NCBI RefSeq assembly: GCF_963678635.1
Contig: NC_087066.1
Location: forward strand, 21,171,996-21,235,995
Source: Symsagittifera roscoffensis
Taxonomy: Eukaryota; Xenacoelomorpha; Acoela; Convolutidae
DNA length: 64,000 nt
Reading direction: 5' to 3'
Position 1 is the stretch's first letter. Each line of letters opens with the position of its first letter. Position numbers and translations under genes: made by a program. Shown piece after piece: positions 1 through 12,512 of the stretch. The notes beneath the pieces are model-generated. The model saw nothing but the letters and a program-made list of their open reading frames with translations. It ran no database searches and was not told the origin of the DNA.

Positions 1-476
1 TTTGGTTTTCTTCTCTGCTTAAGCGACCACAGCCTGCTTTTAGTAAGAAAAAATTGATGGATTTTGGAAATCGTTTTGACCGTTTTCTAGACACTTTTTG
101 AATTGTCTTAAAGTTTACTCAATCAAATCTGAGATAAAAATATCAACTGAAAGAACTGGTTGCAATAATAGCTTCTGCAGAAGCCCCAGCTCCTTAGTTT
201 TTGTGTAAAAGAAATGTTATCTTTTTAGGAAAATTGGTTTTCTCCTTCTTTTTTTTTCTGTTCTTACTTATTTTAGCAGAGAAAAAACTGGGGTTTTGGG
301 CAGTTTTTTTGTCACATTTTTCGTCAGTATAGAAAATTCATTTAATACCAAACAAATACCTCCAGCTTTAGCTGGACCCCTAGCTGTTTTTTTTTCTCTA
401 GACATACGAAAGTTTTGGTTTACCTATTTTTTCAACATCCAAATTTTTTTCGACTTGTTTTCTATGTTTACGTTGT

Positions 477-515
477 ATCGCAAGTGGCGCGAAGCTCCGC
501 ATCGCCTCTGTGTTT
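477..515 (+). repeat. Hairpin tail motif without a tRNA module
   Basis: GCAAGTGGCGCGAAGCTCCG with a following CGCCTCTGTG. Related solo tails stand at 1166-1202, 6178-6212, 6413-6452, 29338-29366, 38590-38632, 57689-57710 and 59560-59598. They mark ends of elements that lack the tRNA-like module. Confidence 0.6.
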
Positions 516-540
516 ATAGTTTTCACTTATTTGGAGTTTT

Positions 541-778
541 AACTGTAGCAGTAGAAGTTGTCTGTTCTCTGATTCATTTGTGGCTAGTGTTTGGTGCCTA
601 TTAAGCGTCCGTGGCTGCGTAGTTAGTGCTTGATACTATTAATCTCTAGAATGCAGGTTCGAATCTCAGACGTATCCAAATTTTTACTAATTCGAGGCTT
701 TACTTTTTCTTATTGCACTTCATAGAGCTTTTTTGTCGTGTTCTTGCTAGTGTATGCGAAGCAAAGCTTTGCCTGTGT
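541..778 (+). mobile_element. SINE copy with tRNA-like module
   Basis: It contains GCGTCCGTGGCTG (A-box region, about 605) and GGTTCGAATCTC (B box, about 657), then the shared body with TTCGAGGCTT and TAGAGCT, and ends in the hairpin tail TGCGAAGC...GCTTTGCC (754-777). The 65 bases before the tRNA-like part are also shared with other copies. It has diverged and so is probably old. Confidence 0.7.
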
Positions 779-2289
779 TAATGTTTAGGTTTCCCTACGG
801 AATAACAACTATTCAAAACACATGCTTTCGGCCTATTTTTTATCGACTTAGTGACCTAATTTAGATTCGTTTCAAAGAAAACACATTATTTTGCTCACCT
901 GTGGATCGCACGAAATGCTTAATATCTCAATATAAATTCTAGTTAAGTTTTTAATGACAACTTTTTTTTCGCCTTTTTTTCAAGGTAAGTCATAATAATT
1001 TTTCCGGCTTTGTTACAGTTTGGTAATTTTTCTTCCGATGTTTATTTCACATTCCATTGTCCTGGCATGATTTTTTGTTTAAAAAGTAGCTTTTTATAGA
1101 TCTAATTTCGACATTTTCAAGTTTGTTTGATTTTGTTTTCCGACTTTGCGGCTTTCTTGTTTTGTCTCGCAAGTGGTGCGAAACTCAGCTTCACCTCTGT
1201 GTAAAAAAGATTATCATTGCAAAATCAAATTCTACTGTTAAATGCCAGATGGAATCAAATGATATATCATAGTAAAGTCTTTTCAATCGGTTTTTGGATC
1301 AATCGATTTTGAAATTCAAAAAATTTAAAACTTTTTTAAAATTTCACCGTTGTGAAGCTGGCTTGAAAAGTTGATTTTTACTGCGATTTAGAACGAGAAA
1401 AACGAGCGAGCTAGTAAAATGTGCCGTGATCCAAAAATGTTCCGTGAAAAACTCAAAAGGTCAGATTTACTATTTCGTTATTGCACTTTCGTATATTTAC
1501 AATTGATTTTTCCTCGTTCCAATATTTTTTCACAAATTTTCAATTTGCTTTAATATTGAATCTTAACAACTTACCCGTTCCTTCGTACTTGGCTTAGAGT
1601 TAACTTCGTTACCTTTGCTTCTTGTTGTCCGATGTTCGAATCGCACCCGGACCTTAATTTTTTCAGAATGTATGCAATTCAAAGTTTTTCCTGTAAAATT
1701 GATCTGTCAGACTTGAGTTTATCACCTCAAGTTTTATCAATTTAGTTGCCACATCACCGAATTCGATCTTCTATAAGCAAGCTTCATGGTAATTGCAAGT
1801 GGTATTTCTTGTAGTTTCTGTCGACGCTTGAAATTTTTTTAGTCTTGAAAGTTTATAGATTTGAACTTTTTTTAAATACAATCATTTTTCTAAGGCATGT
1901 TTGCCTAGATTTCCTGTTTGATGAAAAAATTGTTATTAAAATGCATGGGATTGGATTTATTATTTTTTTGAAACGCTTGCGAATCTTTCTTTGCAAAATT
2001 TTTAGTTTTTTCAAAACGTGATTTTCCGATTTTAAAAAAAAAAAACAACTGGAAAGGCCGCCTACTCACCTGTGAGCCTGCATGCTCCACTAATCGCTTA
2101 TGACTTTACTTTTCTATCTACAGCCTTCGAAAAGTGTGTGGAGGTGATTATTTGTACCTTAATTTTGATTAGCAAGCGTTATCAAATCGGAAGAGATTTT
2201 TTTTGGGGTTTTAACTTGTTTAACAGAATCACTTGGAAACTTGATTCATATTTAATTCAAATTTCTCAGCGTGTCGGGCACGCTTAGTC

Positions 2290-2700
2290 TCGATGTAAAG
2301 AATAACCCTGAGACAGCAAAATGAGTACTCTTATATAGCTCTTGCTGATTTTTTTTTTCAGGAAAAAGTCTTCAAATTTGTTCACGCTTAGTTTTGATTT
2401 TTCGCGCTTTGACTAGTGATTTTTTTAAAAAACGCAGTATATTTCTATTGTTAAAAGGAAAGCAAACTTCACTATTGAACAGCAAAGTTGTAAAGGCTGC
2501 GAAAAACTTGATCGATTTCTAATTTCGAAAATGGAAATTAATTATCAGATTTTCCAGCGAAATGAAAGTTGCACCTTTTGATTTTAACATAAAGTGTCCC
2601 AAATAAATTGTTCTACAAATTCAAAGAGCCTCAAGACCATCAATTTTTTCTTCGAAATTCAAAAGCCTAAATGATTTCGACTTATATCTTATCGGCTTGC
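2290..2700 (+). repeat. Dispersed repeat family R1 (about 500 bp), copy
   Basis: Marker phrases of this family: a GTGAAGACT start, TTTTTTTCAGGAAAAAGTCT, GGAAAGCAAACTCCACTATC, AGTTTCGAAAGTGGAATTTA, CCAGCGGAATAAAA, TCAAATTGGGTTAATTTT, AATTCAAAGAGCTT and GCGTTCATTGACTCTTTTTC. This copy has most of them. No coding capacity. Confidence 0.7.
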
Positions 2701-3029
2701 TCACCTATATTTTGGTCATTCGAGGAAACCACAATTTCTATGCTTTCCTCCGAATAGCACAAAATGTTAGGAATAGATTTATAGTTAACAATTTTTTTTC
2801 GCTCGAAAATTGTTTTAAAATTTTCATTAAACGCTGTCGAACTTGTTTTCCCTTTTATAGATTATCATTCCAGACAACATTTGAAGTTTAAAGTTTTTGG
2901 TTTCTTCGAATTTTTTTCGTTTTTTTTCGGACTTAGTGGTTCTCTTTTCTTTTCCCGTCTGCTGGCTCGCATTGCTATTTATATGCTATCACAAGTAATG
3001 CAAAACTCCTTTTCGTCTCTGTTTTTTCT

Positions 3030-4460
3030 CAAAAACTGCCCTCTCAAATCTGAGATTTTCGTGAGATTTATAAATTTTCCTTGCATAAGCGGCTATGCCC
3101 AAATTTCTTTACACATAATTTTATGGCTCTCGGAATTGTCAAATGTTTGATCGTTTTTTGGATCTTTTTGCTAAGATTGGGAATTCAAAGCTAAGATTGG
3201 GAGTTCAATGAATATAGCGGGTAGTGGTAAGCTCCCCTGCATTGGCAGCCACCCACGAAAATTTTTGAACAAGTTATCGATCTCGCAAAAGTCAAATTTT
3301 TGAAATTTTAAACTGTCCGACTGTTGTCAAAAACTAACTTGCCATATCTGAGATTATGGGTTCAATCTAAAATACGAGTTGTGGTAAGCTGCTTTGCATA
3401 CGCAACTACGACCAATTTTTTTTCGTCGCAGAATTTTATGGTCCTCGGAAAATTCAAAGTTGTGATTTTTTGACAGTTTTTTTTTACTTTAGTGAGCGTT
3501 TGTGTATTATTAAGAACCTTCTGTTTTTAACCTAGCTCGCAAAAAAAACTGTTCATTAAAAGTGTTCATTTTTTCGGTGACAATAATTGAACACTTCTTT
3601 GTAAGCACGATCTGTATTATTCGAAATTTCATAGCATCTGTTCTCCGTTTTGTTTGTGGCCAGCGTTTGTAATTTATTAAGCGTCGTGGCTGAGTGGTTA
3701 GTGTATGGGTTTCATAATCTCTAGGTTGCAGATCGAATCGGAGGCGTAATCGAAAGTTCGAGGCTTATTTCTACTTTCTCCTATTGCTGCTTTTTATAGA
3801 GCTGCTTTTTGCCGTGTTCTCTCTACTATTTGCGAAGCGCAGCTTCGCCTCTGTAGAATTTGTGATTTTTTTAAAATTGCCCTCGATTATCTGAGATTTT
3901 GGGTTCAATCCGAAAATGAGTTGTGGGAGCTCCTTTGCATACACAACTACGCCCAAATTGTTAGACACGATTTTTTTTGACTTTTCTCGAGAATTACTAC
4001 GAAGTAAGTTTTGGATTCAATCGAAATTAAAGGCTGAGGTATTTTTTTTCTGCATATGTGGCCACGCCCAAGTTTTTTCTCACTAAAAGCTACGATTCTC
4101 GGAAACGTCAATTCATTGATTTGTTGATCGTTTTTTGGACTTTCCGTTGATCGATAACTATCCCACCAAATCTGATATCATAGATTTAATTGAAATAACA
4201 GGTTGTCGAAAGTGTACCTGTATAATTGGCTATGTCCAATGTTTTAAGAAAAAATTATGGCCCTCAATTCTGGAAACTTTTGACTTCACTCGTAACTACC
4301 ATGCCAACTTCCAGGTTCAGTGTTCGACCGTGAAGCTCGGTTTTGGGAATGTTCTCTTTTTCCTTGACCTGTATTTTGCAGAACAAACTTCTCGAATTTC
4401 CTTAAAAACTACCCTTTCAAATCTGAGACCCTATCAAATCTGAAAAACTACCCTGTCAAA
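3030..4460 (+). repeat. R2 repeat, degenerate array of about 165-bp units
   Basis: The unit recurs with AAATCTGAGATTTTGGGTTC, AGCTCCCCTGCATAAGCGGC, TACGCCCAA, TTATGGCCCTCGGAAAAGTC and TTTTTTGAAACTTTTTGACT. About five imperfect units are interrupted by the SINE at 3535-3857. Confidence 0.65.
3535..3857 (+). mobile_element. SINE copy, long form with 5' extension
   Basis: A 5' extension (GCATCTGTTCTCCG and neighbours, 3535-3675) is followed by the tRNA-like module GGCTGAGTGGTTAGTG (about 3686) and a B box weakened to AGATCGAATC. The body has TTCGAGGCTTATTTCTAC, and the perfect tail hairpin GCGAAGCGCAGCTTCGC ends near 3848. Confidence 0.75.
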
Positions 4461-5399
4461 GAATTTTCTCTGCAGAAGCAGCGACGCCATAATTTTTTGT
4501 GAAATAAATGTTACGTCGTTGGAATAGTTCCGATATCTCGAAAAATTTTTACTTCTCGATTAAGGTTTTGGGCGAATTCCAACTTTTGAATTTACGGTTG
4601 TCGTCTCGCATCAGTATTACAAATTTTAAAATTATCAAACACGCACCTCCAGCTTTAGCTGGTTCTCTTATAGTCTTTTATGGGAGGCACACGAAATTTT
4701 TTGTTCACCTTGTTTTTTATGTCTGTAGTATAGGAAGTGGCGTCACTGTTATTATGTTGCCCTATATATTCCCGCATTTTGGTTACAGTTTTAATTTATA
4801 TTCGAATTTCTTTTTAAATATATACTGGGTTCTCGAAAGGAGATAATTTTTGTAGGTTCTAAAATTAATTAAAACTATTTCTTTATGTTTTCAATAAGCA
4901 AGGGTTTTGCAATCGGGTGCTAGAATTTTTTCTTGTAAAAAATTTTGGCCACAGGAAGACTGCAATTTTGGATATCTCCATCTCTACCTTGTCAAAGGAT
5001 AGACAGATGGAAAACAGACAATTTTCGAGAATGTCTGCATTTGGAATAGCCGTTTCATTTGCAGTTTTTTCGCTGGGTATAAATTAACCAACTCTGATTT
5101 CAGTAAATCAGTTTTTCAAATATATATTCTCTTTTCTTCCTTTTTATTCGGGTTAAAAGGTTTCGTCTTATAAAACATGCCTTACAGGATTTTTTTTGAG
5201 TTGTCCCTTGAGCATAAACATATTTTGACGGGGGACTTCTACTTGTAAGTTTTTCTAATGGAAAGATTTTTTCGACGCAATTTATCTGCTGAAGAGTTGT
5301 CGGCTTTGTTAGCTCTTGATAAGTTTTGTTTCGATGCTTATTTAACATAAGTTGTCTAACTTCGTCATATATGTTCATGAAAGGATTTTTTTCTAGGCA

Positions 5400-6130
5400 T
5401 AATCAAGATAAATGCAGGACAGTTTTTTGTAGAATGCGTCGATGAACGCAGTTCAGGCTAAAGAGGTCGCGATGTGTTTTTAAATGCAAAATCTTCAAAT
5501 ATGTTCAGGTTTAATTTCACTGTTTCGCGGTCGAATTCTTTTTAAGTTCACTTCAATACCTTCAGTTCAATAATATCAGCTCAGACGGTAATACCTCATA
5601 CGAGGTGGAAAAGACGACTGAACTGAACTGAAGTTCAGTTGATTTCCTTTGTAAAAAGGAAGGAAAACTCCACTATCGAACAACGAAAGTGTAATCGTTG
5701 AATTCTTCTTTCGAAAATGTAATTTAATTATCAGACTTGCCAGCAAAATAAAAGTTTTCCTATTGATCTAAAAGTTCTCTCAAATTGGGTTAATTTTTAT
5801 CAAAGAAGTGTCTAACATAAAAGTTTTTTCTCGGAAAATTAAAAGGTCACAAAAACGTGATATACATCTAATTTCGAAAAGAATTTTGATTTTTAGATTT
5901 CAAAGCGAGTAAAATTTTACCTATCGGTCCAGTTTTCTCAAATCGTGTTAATTTTATCGAAAAAGTGCCGATTTTAGATTGTTCTAGAAATTCAGAGAGC
6001 TTCAAAGGCATCTATTTTGTTCTTTGATTTTTTTTTGAGAAAGTTAATATGTTTTTCTGTTTACTAGCGTTCATTGACTCTGTTCCAATTGTCTGTTGGC
6101 TATGTTCCGTGTTTTTTTTTCTACGTCTAT
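5400..6130 (+). repeat. R1 repeat, overlapping or doubled copy
   Basis: It has GGAAGGAAAACTCCACTATC, CAGCAAAATAAAAG, two TCAAATTGGG/TCAAATCGTG segments, TTCAGAGAGCTTC and GCGTTCATTGACTCTG. The central segment occurs twice, so two copies are joined. The stretch 5570-5640 also holds GTTCAGT-type short repeats. Confidence 0.65.
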
Positions 6131-7379
6131 CATCTCTATTTTTTTCGGTTAGTTTATCGGGCTATGTATAGGTTTTATCGCAACTAGTGCGATGCTTTGC
6201 TTCGCATCCTTTGGCATAGTTTCTAAAGGTGCAGGGGTTTCAGTAGTTCTTTTTAAACTTTATGAAAACATAATTTTGTCGTAGTTTATCATTTTATAAT
6301 ATTTTGAAAACATAATTTTGAAATTTTTTTTTTTGGTTTTTCGTTTCATTTGTAAGTAGTGAGTCATTCGTTTTTCTACCGCTCTGCTTCTCCACTGTAT
6401 TTTTAATTTCACGGCAAGTGGTCATGGTGCAAAGCTCCGCTTAGCTTCTTTGCTTGGAGTTTTTAGCAGTTTTGAGTTTGTCGTTTTTGCTCAGTGAAAC
6501 ATTTTCATGGAAATAGGAGATTTTTCAAATCTGAAAATTTTCAATCACGATCTGAATGAATTAACTGGTATGAAGCTTGAAAGGTATTTTACTCTGAAAT
6601 TCAGCACCAGTTAGCTTTCGGGACCCCCAGAAAATCCCTCACCTAGAATAAGTACCCCATTTTTTTCTGCAGTTTTGAATCATTTAGTTTTTATAGTTTT
6701 ATCTAGTTTTTTTTGGCATAAATTTCATCCCAACTGATTAGTTGTTGCGGGACCCCTGAAAATCCTACAAGACTGAAACACCTCATTACACTTGCGATGC
6801 AAAATGTATTTCTACGAACTTTATTTTTTTTCCAACCTAAGTCGCAAATAAAAGTGCTACTTTTGGTGGCACTTTTGAATCGGTAGGATGCGGTAGCAGT
6901 ATAGGCTCTTTTCCAGTCCCCCCTTTGATTTTGTCTGAAATTTATTAAAGGAAAGTCTATTTTAAATTACTTTTTTTGTTAAAAACTGCATTAAAACGTG
7001 TCAGCGTGAACAAATTTCGCAACATTTATATATGCAAAAAGCCGTGTGAACAATTTTTGAACAGCTTTATTTTGCTAATTTACAAGGGGGTGGGAAACTG
7101 GAAAAGAGCCTCAGTAGAAAACATATGTGATTTGACATTTGATTAGTCAATAAATTACAGAGCCGATGCACTTTTAACTTATCAAATGGACTGAAAAAAG
7201 TTATTTTTTTTTCAAATAGCAGTACAATGAAAAAAAGCTCGATTTCAGACTTTTTCGAACTCAATATATCTCGCATTTTTTCGGAATGCATAATTTATAC
7301 ATAATGTGGCTTTATGCTTTGCAATTTTTTATATGGAAATTTGTGTCTTTCTGTATTTGCCGTTCTCTTGCTGCATCAA

Positions 7380-7622
7380 ATTGGCAATTTTTTAGCATAT
7401 ATAGCTGCGTTATTGGTGGCTAGGTTTTGGAGATTTTAAGCATCCGTGGCTGAGTGGGTAGTGCGTGAGACTCGAATTTGCTATGTCGAAGATTCGAACC
7501 CGACACGTAGCCGAGTTTTTCTAATTCGAGGCTTATTTCAACTTTTTCTGATTTCACTTGATAGAGCTGATTTTTGGTCGTGTTCTCGTAAGTGTTTTCG
7601 AAACGCAGCTTCGCCTCTGTGT
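7380..7622 (+). mobile_element. SINE copy with tRNA-like module
   Basis: CCGTGGCTGAGTGGGTAGTG (A box, about 7446) and GATTCGAACCC (B box) are followed by AATTCGAGGCTTATTTC, TAGAGCTG and the tail CGCAGCTTCGCCTCTGTG ending about 7622. The preceding AATTGGCAATTTTTTAGC segment recurs at about 27600, showing that the conserved unit extends upstream of the tRNA part. Confidence 0.75.
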
Positions 7623-8284
7623 TATATTTTGAACCCCTCGAATTAAAGACTGGTAAGAGAACCCTAGTTCAATTGTTCTTCCAATTGTCTGTTCGCTGTT
7701 TTAATTTTTGGGTTTGATTTGTTTTAGAAACCTGAAAGGCTGGGGATCACTGCGTAAACAACTTCATAAGGTGAGATTTGAGAGGGTTTGTGCGAATTCC
7801 ATTTTAATGCTATTTTCTTCCTTATAACCAACATTTATTCCATTTTTCAGGAACAACAGGTGCAATTCATATTCATAGTTCTTTTTCGCACTTTTTATTC
7901 TAGTTTATATAGTGTGGCTAGATATAGCATTGATGTGTTTAAATGTATGAAAAATTTAACAAATACGCGTACTAATTTTGAGGGAGATGACGCGCCAAAA
8001 ATTGTTTATTTTTTATACAAGGAAAAGATCTAAAATCTGCAAACTCGAGATTGTTTCTATCCTGCCTCGAAAGTTTCTATTCAAACTCGAAAATGATTTT
8101 CAAAATCGTTTGCTTTGTGTTAATGTACGAAATGATTTTTCACTGATTTGTATTGATTTTCTAGGAGAAGCGTTGAAATCTACAACAAGCCTAGGCTCAT
8201 TTGTAAGTGTCAATGGACGTAGTAAAAACACTTATTGAGCTCGTGTGGCTTTCTGTTGGTAATGTTTTGCCTGTTTATTTTTAA

Positions 8285-9330
8285 GTATAATAAACGTAGT
8301 GAAGACTATAGGTCTTGGTGGTTTTTTTTAATCCAGGAAAAAGTCTTAAATTGCTCTAATAACTAAAGATGTGCATTCATCCAAAAAAAGGCATTTATGA
8401 TTGGACTAAGGTATAAATGCACTTTTTGAGTTCAATTGAAATTTGTCTGCTGAAAGTTACGTAAAAAGCACTCTCCAAATACGAACGTGGAAATGACGTG
8501 AAAAAAGGTGAACAATTTCTTATTTCGAAAGTGAATTTAATTTTTAGATTTCCAGCGGAAAAAAACTTTACCTATCGATCCAATTTTCTCACGTTGGGTT
8601 AATCTTAAAAAAAGCGCCATTCATAAATTGTTCTAAAAGTTCAAAGAGCTCAAAGGGCATCTATTTTTTCTTTGAAGTTCGAAAGTTGAGATTTTTTCAA
8701 CAAAGTCAGTGTTTTTTTCTTTTTACTTACGTTCGTTACTCTTTGTCAGTTGGCTATGCCTTTGTTTTTTTTTAGTTTTCAACTTTGACATTAGCTGGTT
8801 TGACGAGTTTTTTTAAGTTTCAATTTATTTGCTTAAACGAATGCAAATCAAAATCTCCACTACTACAAGTGCAGATGGTGCGGAAAACATGTTTAATTCT
8901 GTTTATGAAAGAGAAGTTTTTTGTTAAGAGTAATTAAACATAGAGAAGAAGACTTTTATATATCTTGATGATTTTTTTTCTTTTTTTTTCAGTACAAAGC
9001 CTTAAAAAGAAATTGCTCTTGCTCAGTTTTGATTTTTTGCGGTTTGACCTTTGATTTATTTTGAAGTTCAGTTCAATTCCATTCTTAGAGGAAAGCAAAC
9101 TCCACTATCAAACAGCAAAAGTGTAAAAAGTCACAAAAAATAGGATCGACTTCTAGTTTCGTAAGTATAATTTAATTTCAGAGTTTCCAGCGAATTAAAA
9201 ATTTACTTTTTGATCAAAGTTGTCTCAATTTATCAGAAAAGCACCAATCACAACTTGTTGAAATTCAAAGAGCTCTAAGAGCATATACTTTTTCTGTAAA
9301 GTTCGAAAGTTGAAGTATTCTGAAACGACG
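8285..9330 (+). repeat. R1 repeat, two copies in tandem
   Basis: The first copy (about 8285-8780) and second (about 8930-9330) both run from the GAAGACT...CAGG segment through the GAAAGCAAACTCCAC or AAAGCACTCTCC middle and TTCCAGCG to the CAAAGAGCTC end. A 150-bp spacer separates them. Confidence 0.65.
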
Positions 9331-9579
9331 AGAAAGTTCCCAGAGTTGGGTTTTTTATTATTTTTTTTTTGAGACGCTTTGGAAAATTTGTTCACTTTTT
9401 TGAAAAATTTATTTTTCCTCGAAAACGACTCTTCCGAGTTTCTAAAAACTAGTGGAAAGTCTGCCTACTCCCCCGTGTGCCTGCATAATCTTGTCTCTTT
9501 TTACCTTACCCCACTTTCTAGTGCCTTCGAAAAATTGTGTGGAGGGCATTTTTTACCCAAATTTTTGGACTTTTACTTT

Positions 9580-10640
9580 TTCTCAAAAATTACCCTCTCT
9601 AATCTAAAATTTTGGGTTCAATGGATAGAACAGGTTGTGGATGCTCTCCTGCATAAGCGGCTACGCCCATTTTACACAAAAAGTTATGGCACTCAGATAT
9701 GTCAACTTTTCGATTTTTCGACTGTTTTTTGAAACTTTTTGATTTTTTTTTCTCAAACTAACCTCTCAAATTTGAGATTTTAGTTTCAATCGAAAGGACG
9801 GGCTGTGAGAAGCTCCCCTGCAATAGCGGTTACGCCCACATTTTTTTAGCTCAAAAAATGACCCTCGGAAAAGTCGAATTTTTGACCTCTTTTTGAAACT
9901 TATTGACTTTTCTCAAAAACTACCCTCCCGAATATAGGATATTGGTTTCAGTGTGAACGGGTTGTGGAAAGCTCCACTGTATAATTGGTTAAGCTCATTT
10001 TTTTTGCACAAAAAATTATGACCCCGGAAAAGTCAATTTTTTTCACCGTTTTTTAAAACTTTTTGACTTTTCTTAAAAACTACTACCTTAATATAATGAA
10101 CAACTTTTTAAGCCTTTTTCATTCTAACAAGCTCTTGTAATCAATTCAATTTATTTTAAGAAGGAATTAATTGATGAAACTAACAGGTTTTAAGTCAATA
10201 AATTGGGATTTACTTTTCTTTGCTATAGGTCTGTTTATGAAATAACCCTTGTCCTCCCCTATATATACAAAAATTATCAAACAGGTATTTCCAGATTGTG
10301 GCATTGGGCGTAGCCTCTGCATAAGCGGCTACGCCCAATTTTTTAACACAAAGAGTTATGGCCCTCAGAAAACCCAAATTTTCGGTTTCTGACCGTTTTT
10401 TGAGATTTTTCGACTTTCTCAAAAACTACACCCCCCCAAATCTGAGATTTTAGTTTCAATCAAAAGGACGAGTAGTGAGAAGCTCTCCTGCATAAGCAAT
10501 TACATTCAATGTTTTTTAACACAGAAAACGTTCGGAAAAATCAAATTTCAGCCGATTTTTTTTAAACGTTTCTTAAATCTTTTTGACTTCTCTCAAAAAC
10601 TACCACCCAAATCTATTGAGCAACATTTTAAGCATCCTTC
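9580..10640 (+). repeat. R2 repeat, second array
   Basis: About six units of the same 165-bp repeat (starts near 9590, 9757, 9925, 10300, 10430, 10590), more uniform than the 3.0-4.5 kb array. Related single units occur at 19900-20600 inside each 2106-bp CEP89 unit and at 31560-31740. Confidence 0.65.
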
Positions 10641-10804
10641 AACCTAACAATCTCTGGTAATCACTTCAATTTTTTAAAAAAGAAAACTGAATTAATTGAT
10701 GAAAATAACAGGTTTTGAATAGGTTGTTTTATGAAATTACTCTGTCCTTCCGCAACACTACAAAAATTTTGAAAATTATCAAACCTGTATTTCCAGCTTT
10801 AGCT

Positions 10805-12160
10805 GGCCTATAGTAAAATTGGCGCTGAAAACTTGAACGAATACTAGATTCGAAAGTATATTTAAATCTTTAAGTTTCTCTCGTGAAAGTTTCAGTCAAA
10901 ATTTTTGTTTGGAATTCAACACGGATTGAGGCTATGTCATTTTTTTGAAGTTCGAAAGTTGAGATTTTTTCAAAAAAACTAATCAGGTTGTTTTCCAGTT
11001 TATTTGCGTTCAATGATTCTTTTCCAACTGTCTGTTGGTCATGTTTATGAAAAAAAATCGATCATAAAAGATTTCTGAATTAAAGTTCTCAAAATAGGGA
11101 GGTAAAACTGCGCGAAAAACGTGAGCTAATTCTAGATTCGAAAGAATTCTTAAATATTATTTTTATTTCAAAATGAAATACAAATTTACCATTTCATCCA
11201 GTTTTCTCAAGTAAGTTCAACTTAACCGCAAAAATGTTGGTCATAAAGTTTTTTTTGAATTCAAAGAGGTTTGAGGCTAAATATATTTTTTAAAGTACAT
11301 GTTTTTGCAGGCTCAATTTTACTGTTTTGCTGATTGACTTCTCATTCATTTAACTTCAGCTCATTTCCTTTGTTAAAAGGAAGGTAAACTACACTGTCGA
11401 ACAGCGAATCACAGCAATTGTGACCGACTTCTAGTTTCGAAAAAGGTTCAAATTTTCAGATTTCCGAGTCAATTAAAAAATTTACGTTTTGATCCAGTTT
11501 TCTGAAATTGGGTATTTTTAACGAAAAAAAGTGCCGATTATAGACTGCTCTAGAAATTCAGAGAGCTTTAAGGGCATCAATTTTTTCAGTTGTGATTTTT
11601 TCAGAAACTAAGTCAGGTTGTTTTCCTGTTTACTTGTGTTCACTGATTCTTTTTCAGCTATTGTTCGGTATGTTTTCACTCATGTTTTTCACAATGTTTG
11701 CTATTCTCGGTTGAATTCAGAAACATAATTTTTTTGTCTCTATTTTTTATGAGGAGTCGAAAGGGATGGGGCGTCTTTGAGTTTTTAATCTTAGTAGTTT
11801 TAAATGTTTCATTATCAACAATAATTTTCTATGGTTACTGGTGTCGACCCAACCCAAATATTTTTTGGCTAACTAGCCGCTCGGTACTCGGTTGTGTTTT
11901 GTGTTTTTCTGAAGCTCAACATCAGTCGAGACAAATTTTTTGAAATTTTCATATATGTTTGTTTTTAAGACTTTTGTTTTGATTACTGGTTAGTTTTGTA
12001 TCAATCATAAATTGTTCTTGAAATTGAAAGACATTTGAGGTCATCTATTTTGTCTTTGAAATTCGAAAGCTGAAGTTTTTCAAAAAAACTGATAAGTAAT
12101 TTTTTCGGTTTCCTTGCGTTCATTGACACTTTTTTAGATGCTATTTTTTACCGAAAAAAA
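10805..12160 (+). repeat. R1 repeat, four partial copies in a row
   Basis: Segments at about 10805-11050, 11060-11330, 11330-11700 and 12000-12160 each contain parts of the R1 markers (TAGATTCGAAAG, CAGTTTTCTCAA, TTCAAAGAG or TTCAGAGAGC, and TTCATTGA). The ORF at 11698 lies in the gap between copies and is not supported as a gene. Confidence 0.6.
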
Positions 12161-12224
12161 CTTAAGGATAATCTTTGTGATATTTTTACCCCCCACACCA
12201 GGTGTTTTTCAGCCCCCGCGAGTT

Positions 12225-12310
12225 TCCTCTTACAGTACTAAATACCTGGTGAAAGAGAGTGCCTTTCATTATGAATTCCCGGGTTCGAACCCTGGTATGT
12301 CCCTCTTTTC
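12225..12310 (+). repeat. tRNA-like relic of a different family
   Basis: CCCGGGTTCGAACCCTGG is a perfect B box with a T-stem at about 12277. No complete cloverleaf can be folded around it, and the tail differs from the main SINE family, so it is a relic rather than a tRNA gene. A weaker B-box relic (GATGTTCGAATCGCACCC) lies at about 1631. Confidence 0.45.
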
Positions 12311-12512
12311 TTCAATGTTTTCTTTTGAAATCGTCTACTTGAATTTTTTTTTACTTTTTTATACTTGGGCATGAAAAATAAAACTGCGCCTGTTTCTATA
12401 AATATCAAATTTTCATAGTTTAATACGCTTGCGTATTTTTAAATTATAATATGTAGCCACAGCTCAGATAAGTTTTCTTTCGATGAGAGACAGAAGTTCA
12501 TTTTATGTTTAG

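Larger units (their letters stand above)
1..12512. other. Repeat-rich region, no supported gene (likely NPHP1 intron)
   Basis: It contains three SINE copies, solo hairpin tails, several copies of a roughly 500-bp dispersed repeat and two stretches of a 165-bp-unit repeat, each listed separately. I looked for the missing N-terminal NPHP1 exons (coiled coil, SH3 motif ALYDF-like) on both strands and saw none. All ORFs here are short, T/F/L-rich and interrupted, as expected from poly-T tracts. Confidence 0.6.

Noticed and set aside
3676-3857. CRISPR-like or attachment-site reading of the repeated hairpins
   Set aside because: Copies are dispersed, diverged and attached to SINE bodies in an intron-bearing eukaryotic genome; there is no spacer array.
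7437-7515. Functional tRNA gene
   Set aside because: The A and B boxes are good, but acceptor stems do not pair and the same sequence continues into the SINE body and hairpin tail in other copies.
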